Source: Ravibacter sp964559125
GTDB taxonomy: Bacteria; Bacteroidota; Bacteroidia; Cytophagales; Spirosomataceae
Reading direction: 5' to 3'
Assembly: GCA_964559125.1 (NCBI GenBank)
Contig: CAZLGW010000033.1
Span: forward strand, 1 to 64,000
Length of the DNA stretch: 64,000 bases
Shown here: positions 25,390 to 35,300 of the stretch, piece by piece
Numbering within the stretch: position 1 is the stretch's first letter
Layout of the letters: the number at the start of each line of letters is the position of its first letter
Translations under genes and position numbers: made by a program
The notes under the pieces: generated by a model
Seen by the model: the letters and a program-made list of their open reading frames with translations, nothing else
Database searches by the model: none
Told to the model about the DNA's origin: nothing

Positions 25390-26598
25390 TCAGTTGCTTT
25401 TCACTCTCCCTGTTATTACTGCCCGCAATGCGTTCTGAAAAGGATTGAGTCCTTCGCTGTTAATAGACACCATTGCTATACCGGCATTGCCGATCTGCTC
25501 TACAAGGGGTTGGTACCATCGGTTTTCGGGCATTGGATTAAACCAGATTGTATCTGCGCACCTGGGCTTCAACTCATTAAAAAAGGGTTGCAGCATTTCC
25601 ATCCTGGCCTTAAAACGATCTTCGGAGCCATAAGCTCTTGCAAAACCGGCGTCGCTGATGATAATGGCTTTGGTATAATAGCTGTTGCTTTTGGCAAGCG
25701 CCTCCACTATCTTCCTGGGCTGGGTCAGATTGCTCTTTTCAAAAACGTAGCCCAGGGGATGATTCTGAAAATAATAAGCCTTCATCCCTTCATGTCCTCC
25801 CTGCCTCCTCCCTATATCCAGCAGTCTGCGGCTCAGCTCGTGAAACGGCGTCATAGAGCCGTAGCAATCGATGAAAAGTATGGCCGTATTATTCCTGTTT
25901 TTCTTTCCCGGGAAATATTCGGGTTCTGTAAAAAGCATCTCTTTCGCGATCTTTTTTACGGTTGCCGGAATATTGACCTCATCGGTAAACTTTCCTTTTT
26001 CGCGATAACGAAGATATTGCCACGCCTTGGCTATCTCCCGCCGTGTTACGAGAAGATATTCATCCTGGAAATTAAAATTTCCCCTTCGAACCGTTTCTGC
26101 GGCTTTATTGCCATCCTTTGCAATTTCGGGTATGGAAGGTGGTGTAATAAAGTACTCCTTTTCGGCTTTTCCAGGTCCTCCCTGGTCTGTTTCTTCTTCC
26201 GGCATACTGGCGTCAGAATCTGCGTTTTCAGGCTGCTGCTGTTCTCCTGAATTTTCAGCAACTCCCGACTTCGTTTTTTCCGATTTGGTATCTGGGTTCC
26301 GGCCGCCTGATTGGCCCCCGCGATTCCCAAAAAGCATTCGAAGCTGCGTATGCTCTTTTTCCCAGGCTTCCTCAAACAATTCACCGAATTTATTTTCGTC
26401 TTTCTGGTCCTGGAGATACAGCACCTTGCATAATTTCAGCAGGGAACTTCCGTCTGCTTCGTAAGGGATCTGATCATCATACAGGCATTGCAGGAAAAGC
26501 TTGTATTTTTCGATCCATCTTTCATAACCAAGATGACGTTCAAGCTGATGAAAAAAATGCCAGAAAGGCAGGCGGTCAGTTTGCGTCGGCGTCTCCAT
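25390..26598 (-). CDS. VWA-domain protein, CoxE-like, partner of the MoxR ATPase
   Basis: A 402-aa protein. Residues 1-90 are helical, residues about 95-150 are a disordered Gln/Glu/Gly-rich linker, and residues about 235-400 form a von Willebrand A domain opening AILFIDCYGSM. The MIDAS (DxSxS in most members) reads D244-C-Y246-G-S248, so the middle Ser is a Tyr and metal binding may be altered. A downstream IIISDAGFARAY keeps an Asp typical of these domains. The gene overlaps the MoxR gene by 23 bp, as is usual for MoxR/VWA pairs, which act together as a chaperone-like or gating module. Confidence 0.85.
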   Translation of the reverse strand: METPTQTDRLPFWHFFHQLERHLGYERWIEKYKLFLQCLYDDQIPYEADGSSLLKLCKVLYLQDQKDENKFGELFEEAWEKEHTQLRMLFGNRGGQSGGRNPDTKSEKTKSGVAENSGEQQQPENADSDASMPEEETDQGGPGKAEKEYFITPPSIPEIAKDGNKAAETVRRGNFNFQDEYLLVTRREIAKAWQYLRYREKGKFTDEVNIPATVKKIAKEMLFTEPEYFPGKKNRNNTAILFIDCYGSMTPFHELSRRLLDIGRRQGGHEGMKAYYFQNHPLGYVFEKSNLTQPRKIVEALAKSNSYYTKAIIISDAGFARAYGSEDRFKARMEMLQPFFNELKPRCADTIWFNPMPENRWYQPLVEQIGNAGIAMVSINSEGLNPFQNALRAVITGRVKSN

Positions 26599-27811
26599 CG
26601 TCGAGTTTTTCGTTTGTGATGTTATCCAGGTTATCCTTCCTTTTTTTTACCCCTGCAAACGACTTCAGCACTACCTGGTGGTAGAAGCTGTAGTTGGCAA
26701 TAGACTTTTTGACATACTGGTCCAGAATCTCGCCGGCAGAAAGCGTCTCGTCTTTGTAAATCCCATGTTCGAGCTGGTCATTGATAAATTTGCTGATATA
26801 CTTCTCAGCCTTTTCCCGGAAAGATTTGTTAAATAGCCAGTCATAGCTGAATGCTTTCAGCCAATCTATCAATTCGCTGGTACTGACTCTTTTGTTGTCG
26901 GCAGGATCGTCTTCGCGTTCTTTTTTAAGAACCCTGAACTGCGAGATGGCCAGATCCACAAAATCTTTTGCCGCCGGCTTTTTTTCCTCTTTTTTTGAAA
27001 CGGCTTCGAGCAGCTTCTGCTGATCTGCCACCAATTGGGGCAAATGAGCCCGGATAATCGTTTTGAGCTGCGCATCTCCGGGAAATTTGATATAAAGAAA
27101 AAGACAACGTCGAAGAAACGCTTCAGGCATTTCCCGCTCGTCGTTGCTGGTAATAAAGATCAACGGCGGATAACCTGCCTCTATCTCCTCCCCTGTTTCC
27201 GAGTCCGGGATCTTAAATCTCTTTTCGTCGAGCTCCAGCAGCAAATCGTTAGGGAAGTCGATGTCTGCCTTGTCGATCTCATCGATAAGCAATATGCTTG
27301 GTTCTTCGGCTGTGGAAGTAAGAAAAGCCATTGCCATAGGTCCGAAAGTACGGTAGTGCTTCCGGTCCCTGTTCCTGATTCCGCTATCTTCCTTTGCAAG
27401 CTGTGCGTCGCGCAGGCGCGCTACGTGATCGAAACTGTATAAACCGTCTACCGCCTTGGACGTCGACTTCACGCTCCACTCAAAAAAGTGCTGCTTGTAG
27501 TTGTCACCATACCACTCATACGCTACGGCCCTCGACAGCTGTGTTTTGCCGCTTCCGGGTTCACCTTTGATCAGTACAGGACGTTTCAATATCTGCGCCA
27601 GCCTCACTATTTCAATAATCTCCTGAGAAGGAATATAGGGTGCAATGGGCGTACCTTCTTTGGTCATTATATTCTCCTTATCATCCCGCTTATAGCTATA
27701 CCTTATCCTGCCGTCCACGAGTTCCTTTTCCCATTCGCCCAGCGGGAACCGGGGAGTCACGATTTCCCGGGGGACTGTGCCTGTGTAATCTCTTATAATA
27801 GTCTTATCCAT
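26576..27811 (-). CDS. MoxR-family AAA+ ATPase
   Basis: A 411-aa AAA+ ATPase. Walker A is GEPGSGKT (83-90), Walker B is ILLIDEID (173-180), sensor 1 lies in FITSNDERE, and the arginine finger is in PEAFLRRC. The C-terminal lid is in residues 280-400, with an acidic tail DDGDADAN. The MoxR pattern with a following VWA gene is a hallmark of NTP-dependent remodelling modules. It sits in the middle of the island, 21 bp downstream of an active caspase gene. It probably couples ATP hydrolysis to assembly or activation of the caspase effectors; this is inferred from family context. Confidence 0.93.
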   Translation of the reverse strand: MDKTIIRDYTGTVPREIVTPRFPLGEWEKELVDGRIRYSYKRDDKENIMTKEGTPIAPYIPSQEIIEIVRLAQILKRPVLIKGEPGSGKTQLSRAVAYEWYGDNYKQHFFEWSVKSTSKAVDGLYSFDHVARLRDAQLAKEDSGIRNRDRKHYRTFGPMAMAFLTSTAEEPSILLIDEIDKADIDFPNDLLLELDEKRFKIPDSETGEEIEAGYPPLIFITSNDEREMPEAFLRRCLFLYIKFPGDAQLKTIIRAHLPQLVADQQKLLEAVSKKEEKKPAAKDFVDLAISQFRVLKKEREDDPADNKRVSTSELIDWLKAFSYDWLFNKSFREKAEKYISKFINDQLEHGIYKDETLSAGEILDQYVKKSIANYSFYHQVVLKSFAGVKKRKDNLDNITNEKLDDGDADAN

Positions 27812-27832
27812 ATTAAAAAGTCATTTAAAAAC

Positions 27833-29701
27833 TTAAAAGAGCCTGGAATTGAGTTGACTGGCTTCAATACCCACCCGCAGACAGGTGTCGTATATGAAAT
27901 CGACGATGTGCTTCTTATTACCGTTAAAATAATCCTTTAGCCATCCTTCTTCTTCAATCGATAGAAACCTGGCAGAAGCAAAAGAAGCCTGGTATTTGCA
28001 ATACTTATACCAATCTTCAGCAGCTCCCCTCGTGAGTATAGATTCCGAATTGAAAGGCATAAACTTTGGAGAATACCTCAGGGTAGAATCCTTCAGTGGC
28101 TGAGAAAACGAGCTATCTATGATTTCTTCGTTGGCAAAATAGTTTACATCCCCCTCCCGTACATCGAGCAGAAATATAAACAACGGGTCATAATCCCGGC
28201 TCCCTTTTTTGCAGTCGTGCAGACCGGTGATCAGCTCATAGCAAAAATCCAGTACCTTTCCGGTCTGATCCTGGCTGAAATTCTCTATAAACAGCTGCAC
28301 GCATAGCGGGTTTTTATAGCGTCGTACATCCGGATCGGGATTACATCTCAATCTGTCGACTATTCCTTCCAGGCAAGCCTTTTTTACCGTATCCGTCACC
28401 GGTAAATTCCAGCCTCTTTGTATAATATCCCATATATTACCCCCACCCGACCATGTAAAAGAAGCAACGGGCCGCTCCAGCCTTTTACCCTCGATTTTCT
28501 TTAGCAATTCGTTGGAGACGACTTTTCCATGGATCTTGTGGAGGCTTATACTTTTGTTGATGGCACTCACTATTACATAGTCGCAGTTAACTCCCTCGTC
28601 TATCTCCTCACTGATCACATTTCTTGATATTTTGAAATTGAGATGGCTGATAAAACTCTCTACAAACGGATCCAGGGGAGGTATATCCTTTTCCCTGATC
28701 TCAAAAAGAAATGAACCTCCTCCGTCCTGCACTTCAGGAAGAGGGCTGTAATCCATTTCCTGGGTGGGCGCGGATTTGTTGAAAAAACTTTCAAAATCAG
28801 GTTTCATTTCATAGTGAAGATCCTTGGTCTTCAGATAATTGTGCTTTATCTGCCTCCTCAAATACTGGCAAAGAGCGCGGGAAAAAGGACTGCCTTTACC
28901 CGGGACCCCGTCCGATGCCGTCTCCCCGGCTCCGGATGACATCAGTATTCTCCTGGAGAATTCCAGCCCCGGATTGTCAGATTTTATTCCCTTTGGGGCA
29001 TCTCCGGAAAAACAAGCATCTACTATAAACAGAAAGTTGTCACAGGCATTCTGTTTTTGGAACCTGGATAAAGTTTCGGTCAGAGTGAGATAAGTATCTG
29101 AATCCTCTTCATTGAAATCATAAAAGGGAAACACAAAGTTTTCTTCTATCTGAACACCATGCCCTGAAAAATATACCAGGAGTTGATTGCATTTACCGGG
29201 ATCTGAATCTTTTTCCTCCTTCATTTTCTTGGACATCTGAATAAGCGTATTTTTAACCAGCTTGGGCGTAGCTTCCTCATTATACAAGCACATAATCTTA
29301 GAATCCCTATATACACGAAATTCTGCAGTATTATCCGCGTATCTGTTTTTACCCGAATCACGTTCACGATCTCCCAGCAAGTAGTAAGCCGTTTCATTCT
29401 CAGGCGCAAAGCAATACCTCTCCAGCAGCACTTCCAAAAGCGCATTGGCATCTCTTACCGGGTTGTAAAGTTTACTCAGACCGGACTCTCTTACATAATG
29501 ATCGATAGCAATCAGCAACAGGTAGTTGTTGGTTTCAATAGTTCCGCCTCGTGAATCCGCTTCCGTCTCCGGGCCCCTTGGTTTTTCAAGGATATCCCGT
29601 GTTCCTGCAAATTCGATCATCGGAGCAGCCAAAGCATCGGGGCGCCGGACTTCCAATAAAGCCTCACGGCTTACCTGTCTCAATTTAGAATTACCTGCCA
29701 T
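27833..29701 (-). CDS. Active caspase-like peptidase with a large C-terminal region (VMAP/iSTAND-like?)
   Basis: A 622-aa protein from the ATG at 29701 (an in-frame ATG at 29728 adds nine residues with no support). Residues about 60-300 are a caspase/C14 domain with both catalytic residues: YFSGHG (His181) and VDACFSG (Cys230). Residues about 360-622 are a mixed domain of unknown type, with DYVIVSAINKS, SFTWSGGGNIW and PLFIFLLDVREGD. This last block resembles inactive STAND or VMAP-associated regions of conflict systems, but I could not test that. It lies between the caspase-subtilase gene and the MoxR gene, so it is the best candidate for the central effector or adaptor protein. Confidence 0.75.
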   Translation of the reverse strand: MAGNSKLRQVSREALLEVRRPDALAAPMIEFAGTRDILEKPRGPETEADSRGGTIETNNYLLLIAIDHYVRESGLSKLYNPVRDANALLEVLLERYCFAPENETAYYLLGDRERDSGKNRYADNTAEFRVYRDSKIMCLYNEEATPKLVKNTLIQMSKKMKEEKDSDPGKCNQLLVYFSGHGVQIEENFVFPFYDFNEEDSDTYLTLTETLSRFQKQNACDNFLFIVDACFSGDAPKGIKSDNPGLEFSRRILMSSGAGETASDGVPGKGSPFSRALCQYLRRQIKHNYLKTKDLHYEMKPDFESFFNKSAPTQEMDYSPLPEVQDGGGSFLFEIREKDIPPLDPFVESFISHLNFKISRNVISEEIDEGVNCDYVIVSAINKSISLHKIHGKVVSNELLKKIEGKRLERPVASFTWSGGGNIWDIIQRGWNLPVTDTVKKACLEGIVDRLRCNPDPDVRRYKNPLCVQLFIENFSQDQTGKVLDFCYELITGLHDCKKGSRDYDPLFIFLLDVREGDVNYFANEEIIDSSFSQPLKDSTLRYSPKFMPFNSESILTRGAAEDWYKYCKYQASFASARFLSIEEEGWLKDYFNGNKKHIVDFIYDTCLRVGIEASQLNSRLF

Positions 29702-29717
29702 AGTGTAAGTTAAACCT

Positions 29718-32312
29718 CTAATTTGCAACAGCCTGCTTCAGGAATTCCGAAGCATAGGGTGAACTCTGCACTTTTTCAATAAAATTCGCATCTGAAAAAA
29801 GCCGCTCCAATTCCCGGCCGTCTTCCAGGTCCAGGGTAGAGAACAATTCAAAAAAAGCAGGGTCGGTCTGGAGGAGTTGCAGCAACTCCAGGCTGAGCGC
29901 TTCCCCGGGTGGCTTTGCCGCTGCGGGATCCCTGAACAAGCGCCTGTTTTTGAAGAAAGAACCTGCTATCTGGAAAAAGCCGCCGAAGCTGGATTCGGCC
30001 TTAGCCGATTTTGACAACGGCCCCAGGTCCCGAACTCCGATATCCAGCGCCCGGTTTGCTCTGAGTATCCCGTTGCCGAAATATTTTTTCCAGTCTGCAA
30101 AAACCTCCTCCTTCGCCGCAGAAGTGTAAAGCGCGTATCTCACCGCCTCTACGATCTTCCATTTGTTGCCCGGCTCATAAAAACCGGCTGCCTCCATATC
30201 TTTTCTGTGATGCGCGATCCATAAGGCCGCCGCCGCCGCTACCTGGGGCGTGGCGCTGGATGTTCCGCCTCCACTGCGGGAAAAAATATTTCCCACCGAA
30301 GCCCAAGGAGTATTGGGCGTATAGGCTGCCAGGGCCTTCTTCATACGGGAGGCCGGCCCCCAGCACCCCTGCATATAAGCAGTAAAGCTCAGGCGGGCCG
30401 ACAACAGAAAGTCTTTATCGTACGGCTTATGGTCATATAAGGCTCCGGTTGCCGCGATTACACGTTCAAAAGCAGCGGGCCATATTACACACTTGGGGGC
30501 TACCGTCATCGGGCCTTTATACCAGCAATTGCTTGCAGCCGAAACAATGACAACTCCATCTTCGTAAGCTTTATTGACCACCTTCGCCATACGGGGATTG
30601 GGCTTCCCGGCCATGCTCATCGTCACCACTTCACATCCCTGTTCCAGCGCATATTCGATCCCTTCGCAAAAATTGTCCGAATTCCATATAATAACCGATT
30701 CGCTGATCCGGATCGGCACGACGTGAGCAAAAGGGACTCCACCGATATAACCTTCAAACTCGTTGAAAGTAGCGCCGGCCGGCACTTTATTTCCGGCCAG
30801 GATTCCTATCGTACCCATACCGTGACCGTCCTGTCCCCCCGGCGGATCAATGGCCTGTTCCTTAACTTCCCCTGAGACAAAGCTCCTGGCCTTGCTCACT
30901 TCCAGGTTCACCGGTAGCCCGATATGGCCCTGGATATAACCCGTATCAACATGCGCCACCCGTACACGGGCTTCAGGATTCTGCCAGACCCGTCCGGAGG
31001 CGCTCGCCAGCTGAGAATGATCGTCGTCCAGGTGCCAGCCAATATTCACTCTAGGGTTAGCTCCTGCAGGAGGCCACTCAGGTATATATTCGGTACTGCC
31101 GTCGCTCGCCCTGGCTGCTGAATGACGGATGTCCGCGTTAAAATGCAGCACAGGTTCAACCGAAACCGCCACTCCTCTTTTCTCCAGTTGCGTTTGAAGG
31201 GCATGGGCAGCGCCCCATCCGTTTTGATAGGGTATATCCGACAGCTCCAGCGTCAGCTTTCTTGAATTATCGCTCCACTTATCTTCCAGGATTTTTATTT
31301 CCGCTCCTCCGGCCGCGTCTGCCAGCATATCACCGTCCTCAAGCTCCAGTACTACCACTGCGTTACGACCGATATCCCCGCTTTCGGGATCGTCCGGTTC
31401 TGTAAAGCTCCTGCTATCCGTAAGCTTCGGATCCCGGTAGCCCTCGGTTAAGCCGGCATTTTCGATATTGATTTCAAAAGGTACCCCCTCGTCAAAAGAC
31501 CGGATAATCCCGCCATACTCAAAAAAGTTAGGCCGGGGATAGCTGTATTGTTTCCTGACTGCGGCAATAAGCTCCTCTCCTCTCTTTCGGCTTTGGTCCG
31601 ATAAAAGTATCCTTCTTAAGGCTTCCGTAAAAATTCCGTATTCGGCCCCGTCGTAGGTAACCTGGTGGTCCTGGCAGGCTGCAAGCAGCTTTACCGAAGC
31701 CTTTACTCCGGCACGCTTGGGCTTATCTTCATATCTTTCCAGCTTCGGTCTGTAGCAAGTGTCAAAAGCGCCCGCCATTACTGCTCTTTGTACTTCCTCC
31801 GGTAGCTGGCGGCTTTCAAACCCCCTGGATTTCCTGGCCCGGCTCATCCCTTCTTCCAGCTCCTTCGTAAGATCCAGCCCCACCGCTCTTGTAACAGTAC
31901 CGCTATGGCAGCTATCCGCAACAACCAGTATCCTGGTTCCTTCCGCAAACTCCTCAAAACATTCATAGAGCTCGTCATCCAGTAATTGCTCATCGTACAG
32001 GCACCAGGTCTGGTCCATTTTTTCCAGGTCGGTCGCATCGCTTTTTTGATTGGGAATCTCTCCGCCGTGCCCGCTGTAGGTGAGCAGCAGGATGTCGCCG
32101 GCCACCATCTTTTGTGCATAGTCATTCAGCAGATTTTTTACTGCCGGAAGCGTCGCGTGCTCGTCGTATAAAGACAAGACATCGTATCCAAGGCCTTCCG
32201 CATATTTCTGCCACCAGATCGCATCATTTACGGCTGCATTTAAGGTTGCGACTCCGGGATAGTGCGTCTCATCGACTTTATTCACTCCGATATGCAAACT
32301 ATATCCTTTCAT
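29718..32312 (-). CDS. Fusion of active caspase (C14) and subtilisin-like serine protease (S8)
   Basis: An 864-aa two-protease fusion. Residues 1-280 form a metacaspase-like domain, with catalytic His82 (TYSGHGG) and Cys135 (VVADSCHSG). A linker with strand-rich character (about 300-425) follows. Residues about 445-700 are a subtilase with the full triad: Asp456 (VAHVDTGY), His497 (GGQDGHGMG) and Ser685 (GGGTSSATP), with the oxyanion Asn595 (SAASN). No signal peptide is present, so both proteases act in the cytosol. The C-terminal about 60 residues are helical. It is 32 bp downstream of the caspase-hydrolase gene and 16 bp upstream of the third caspase gene. Activity of one protease on the other domain is plausible but not shown. 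Confidence 0.92.
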   Translation of the reverse strand: MKGYSLHIGVNKVDETHYPGVATLNAAVNDAIWWQKYAEGLGYDVLSLYDEHATLPAVKNLLNDYAQKMVAGDILLLTYSGHGGEIPNQKSDATDLEKMDQTWCLYDEQLLDDELYECFEEFAEGTRILVVADSCHSGTVTRAVGLDLTKELEEGMSRARKSRGFESRQLPEEVQRAVMAGAFDTCYRPKLERYEDKPKRAGVKASVKLLAACQDHQVTYDGAEYGIFTEALRRILLSDQSRKRGEELIAAVRKQYSYPRPNFFEYGGIIRSFDEGVPFEINIENAGLTEGYRDPKLTDSRSFTEPDDPESGDIGRNAVVVLELEDGDMLADAAGGAEIKILEDKWSDNSRKLTLELSDIPYQNGWGAAHALQTQLEKRGVAVSVEPVLHFNADIRHSAARASDGSTEYIPEWPPAGANPRVNIGWHLDDDHSQLASASGRVWQNPEARVRVAHVDTGYIQGHIGLPVNLEVSKARSFVSGEVKEQAIDPPGGQDGHGMGTIGILAGNKVPAGATFNEFEGYIGGVPFAHVVPIRISESVIIWNSDNFCEGIEYALEQGCEVVTMSMAGKPNPRMAKVVNKAYEDGVVIVSAASNCWYKGPMTVAPKCVIWPAAFERVIAATGALYDHKPYDKDFLLSARLSFTAYMQGCWGPASRMKKALAAYTPNTPWASVGNIFSRSGGGTSSATPQVAAAAALWIAHHRKDMEAAGFYEPGNKWKIVEAVRYALYTSAAKEEVFADWKKYFGNGILRANRALDIGVRDLGPLSKSAKAESSFGGFFQIAGSFFKNRRLFRDPAAAKPPGEALSLELLQLLQTDPAFFELFSTLDLEDGRELERLFSDANFIEKVQSSPYASEFLKQAVAN

Positions 32313-32344
32313 AGTCAGGGTTTTACAAAAATCTGTAGTTAAGG

Positions 32345-35300
32345 TTAGTTAAATAGTTTTCCCAGGATCTCTTTCCTGGTTCTCTCATCGGAAAAATAGG
32401 ATATGTGATCGCCGGGCAATATGACGACCTTATCTCCTGTTCCGAACCCCGGGACATTCTCCATGCTTTCTACGGTCACGGCCATGTCATTGGGTCGGTC
32501 TTTAAACAAGGCCGTATCAAGCCCGGGGAATACGATTTTTTCCATAAAAAACTCTTTTGCTTTCTTCAGGAAGGTATCATTCCCGTCATAGTGACGATAA
32601 AGGTTCGTATCGCTGCCAATAAGGGAATAGGGAATTCCTTCAGGCGGAGAGGATTGAGCCAGCTCTTTTATCATTTCGCTGGACGCAGACATATCTTTCA
32701 ATGTCTGCTGAGGGTCGTGAAGCTTTTTGATGAAAAACCCGAGGGCCGAAATCGCGTATTTCAACGGTCCCGAAACATTTAAGGCATGCGTAAGTAGAAA
32801 ACCAGCTCCTTTAAATATATAGTCGCTTGCCTGGCTCCATTCCGATCCGCCGTTGGGCGTACCGGCCATCACCAGCTTGCTCACATATTTCCTGCCGCTT
32901 TTTTTCTCGATCAGCCAACGGCTCACGAGTCCGCCCATGCTGTGCGCCAGTATAACCAGCCTGGGGGTACCCTCATTGCCGATCCCCACATTCCGCAATT
33001 GTTGCTCAAGCAACGTCGCCGTTTGCGGTACGGTTGTCTGAAGATTCTCATAGTCGTAAGACAATACCGAAGGAGCGTTTCCGGAAAAACCGGTGTCAAG
33101 CTTCAGGCCTTCCAGGATACCCTTCGTATCGCCGAAAATTCCATGTATAATTAAAGGCAGCGTCGCTTTACCCAGCTTTTTCAGCTTCTCTCTTATCTCA
33201 TTTTCATTGGTGGTCTTTTCCCAATTCCCCTCCGTATACTGATGCAGGACGAGCTGCGTAGACTGTTTCCTGAGGAGCTTCTTAAAGTAAAGCTTTATCG
33301 ACCCGAAAATACTACGGGTCGTTACCGCATCCGATGCCAGCGTTGAGAAATCAGGCCGGGGCAGGCAGGTGATGTGGATGTTACCTCCCCAATCCTCGTA
33401 ACCTACAGGAAAATAAAGGCCTGTTTCCTCGTCGAAGCCGAAAGGAACGGTTGCCGACTCATATTCGTCTACCGACCGTGTTTGACCCGAAAATTTAGGC
33501 TTCAAGATCAGTGATTCGCCTTTTTTCAACTCAGGTAAGCTTCCTCCTTCAGGCGCCGACAACTCGATTGCCACCACGCCACTGCCCACGGTTGCACCGA
33601 ATTCGTCGGGGAAAGCAAAATCCTCAGTAAGCGTATCGCCCCAGATATCGGGAAATATCCTTTCGACACTCCTGGACGATGCCTGGATATCCACACTGGT
33701 CACAGCAGTCGCTACAGCATTGAAACCAGCCGGAGCCTGCAGGGTGAATGACTGAAAATCGGCTGCCTTATTTCCACCAAGCAGCTTTTCCTTCCTCGGG
33801 CCTATAGTCCTTACCGGGAAATTGAATACCGCCCATCGCGCTGCGGGGATAGCATCGTCGGCACCTTCCGGAGCTTTGATTTTTGAATAGATCGTGTCGT
33901 CCAGCTTCAGTGGCATCTGGATATAGGTGTCCAGCGAAATATTGGGCCTGGCAGAAACGACAATCTTTAACTGTTCCAGGATTTCATTGACGTTATACCT
34001 GGCGTACTTCTCATCTATTCCGAACCGGATCAGGTCATGATACCGTCCATCCAGACGTATTTTTAGATTAAACTTACCATTCTTGTCGAGCCGGCTGGAA
34101 TCAGGTTCCGACATGTCTGTCCTGATCCCGTAAAGACTGTCCAGGTACATCGTCCGGATGTAGCATTCCTGAAGGCTGGATTCCGGCGCGATGGTTACGG
34201 AGAATCTCATAGCCGGCAGCAGGTTATCCACATAGGCCAGATCGATCTGTTCGCCCGGAACAACCCTGCGTTCTACTCCTTTCATTCCTGCCCTGTTGGT
34301 TGGTGTGATTTCCCTGCCTTCGACGATTTCTACCTTAAATATGAAATCGTCTTTGCTGAAAATACTGTTTTCGACCCGAAGGGCTTTGACATGCATCCAT
34401 TTACAGACGCTGTCGACATTATCCATAAAAGAAACCGGATCTGTTTCCGATTTGAATACCGGCATGTCGCTTCCGGGCTGTGTCAGGTAAAAATAGCGCG
34501 CTTGTTCTGTTTCCAGGCAGCGGATGATATAATCGGGGGAAGATGCACCTTTTCCGATAAGCTCAAAATACAGGCAATCAGCTCTTTCCCAGGCGTCTTT
34601 CAATTCTCTCCGCAGCTCTGTCCTGCTATCAAGCTCGTCAGAAAAACCAACGGCCTGCTTTTTAATAGCCAGCTTCACCAGCGAGCCTTTGTAGCGACTG
34701 TTTTTTTTATCCAGTACCGACAAACCTTCGCCTTCCAGCACAGAAGTAAAGTCGCTGACGGAGGTTACCTTCGCCTTAACATTCTCCGGAACTATCCTTA
34801 TGATCGTTTTCACCGAATTCGCAGACGGTACGATCCCCTGGAGCGCTCCCGCCTGCAACTGCCAGTGATCTCTTACGTAACGTACCTCATAGGAAGGCTC
34901 ATAAACAATCTCCTTTCCTCCCAGGAACGGCTGGTCGATAAGGTTGTTTGCCGGGAAAACGACGGGATTCTGGAGGCCGTTCTTCAATGAAATAGTAGAA
35001 GCAAGGTTTTGCGCGATATTCCTGTAGCTATCTCTTCCCGAGCCGTTGTTGAGGTACCTGGCCAGGTTTTCCGAGAAAAGCCCCCCGGCATAGGAGTCCA
35101 TCGCCTTTTCATTTTCCCGGCATGCGCCCATTTGAACGTACCTGGCTATAGGAAAGGATACCTGCCCGTTTTCTTCCCGGGTATAAAAGTTTTCCTTATA
35201 CCCAAGGTAGTCCTCAAAAGCCGGTAATTTATTGGATGCCGGCTGATGCCTGAATGATACTGCTTCGCTCTTTTTTTGCAGGCCCCGCGTATTGGAGCCG

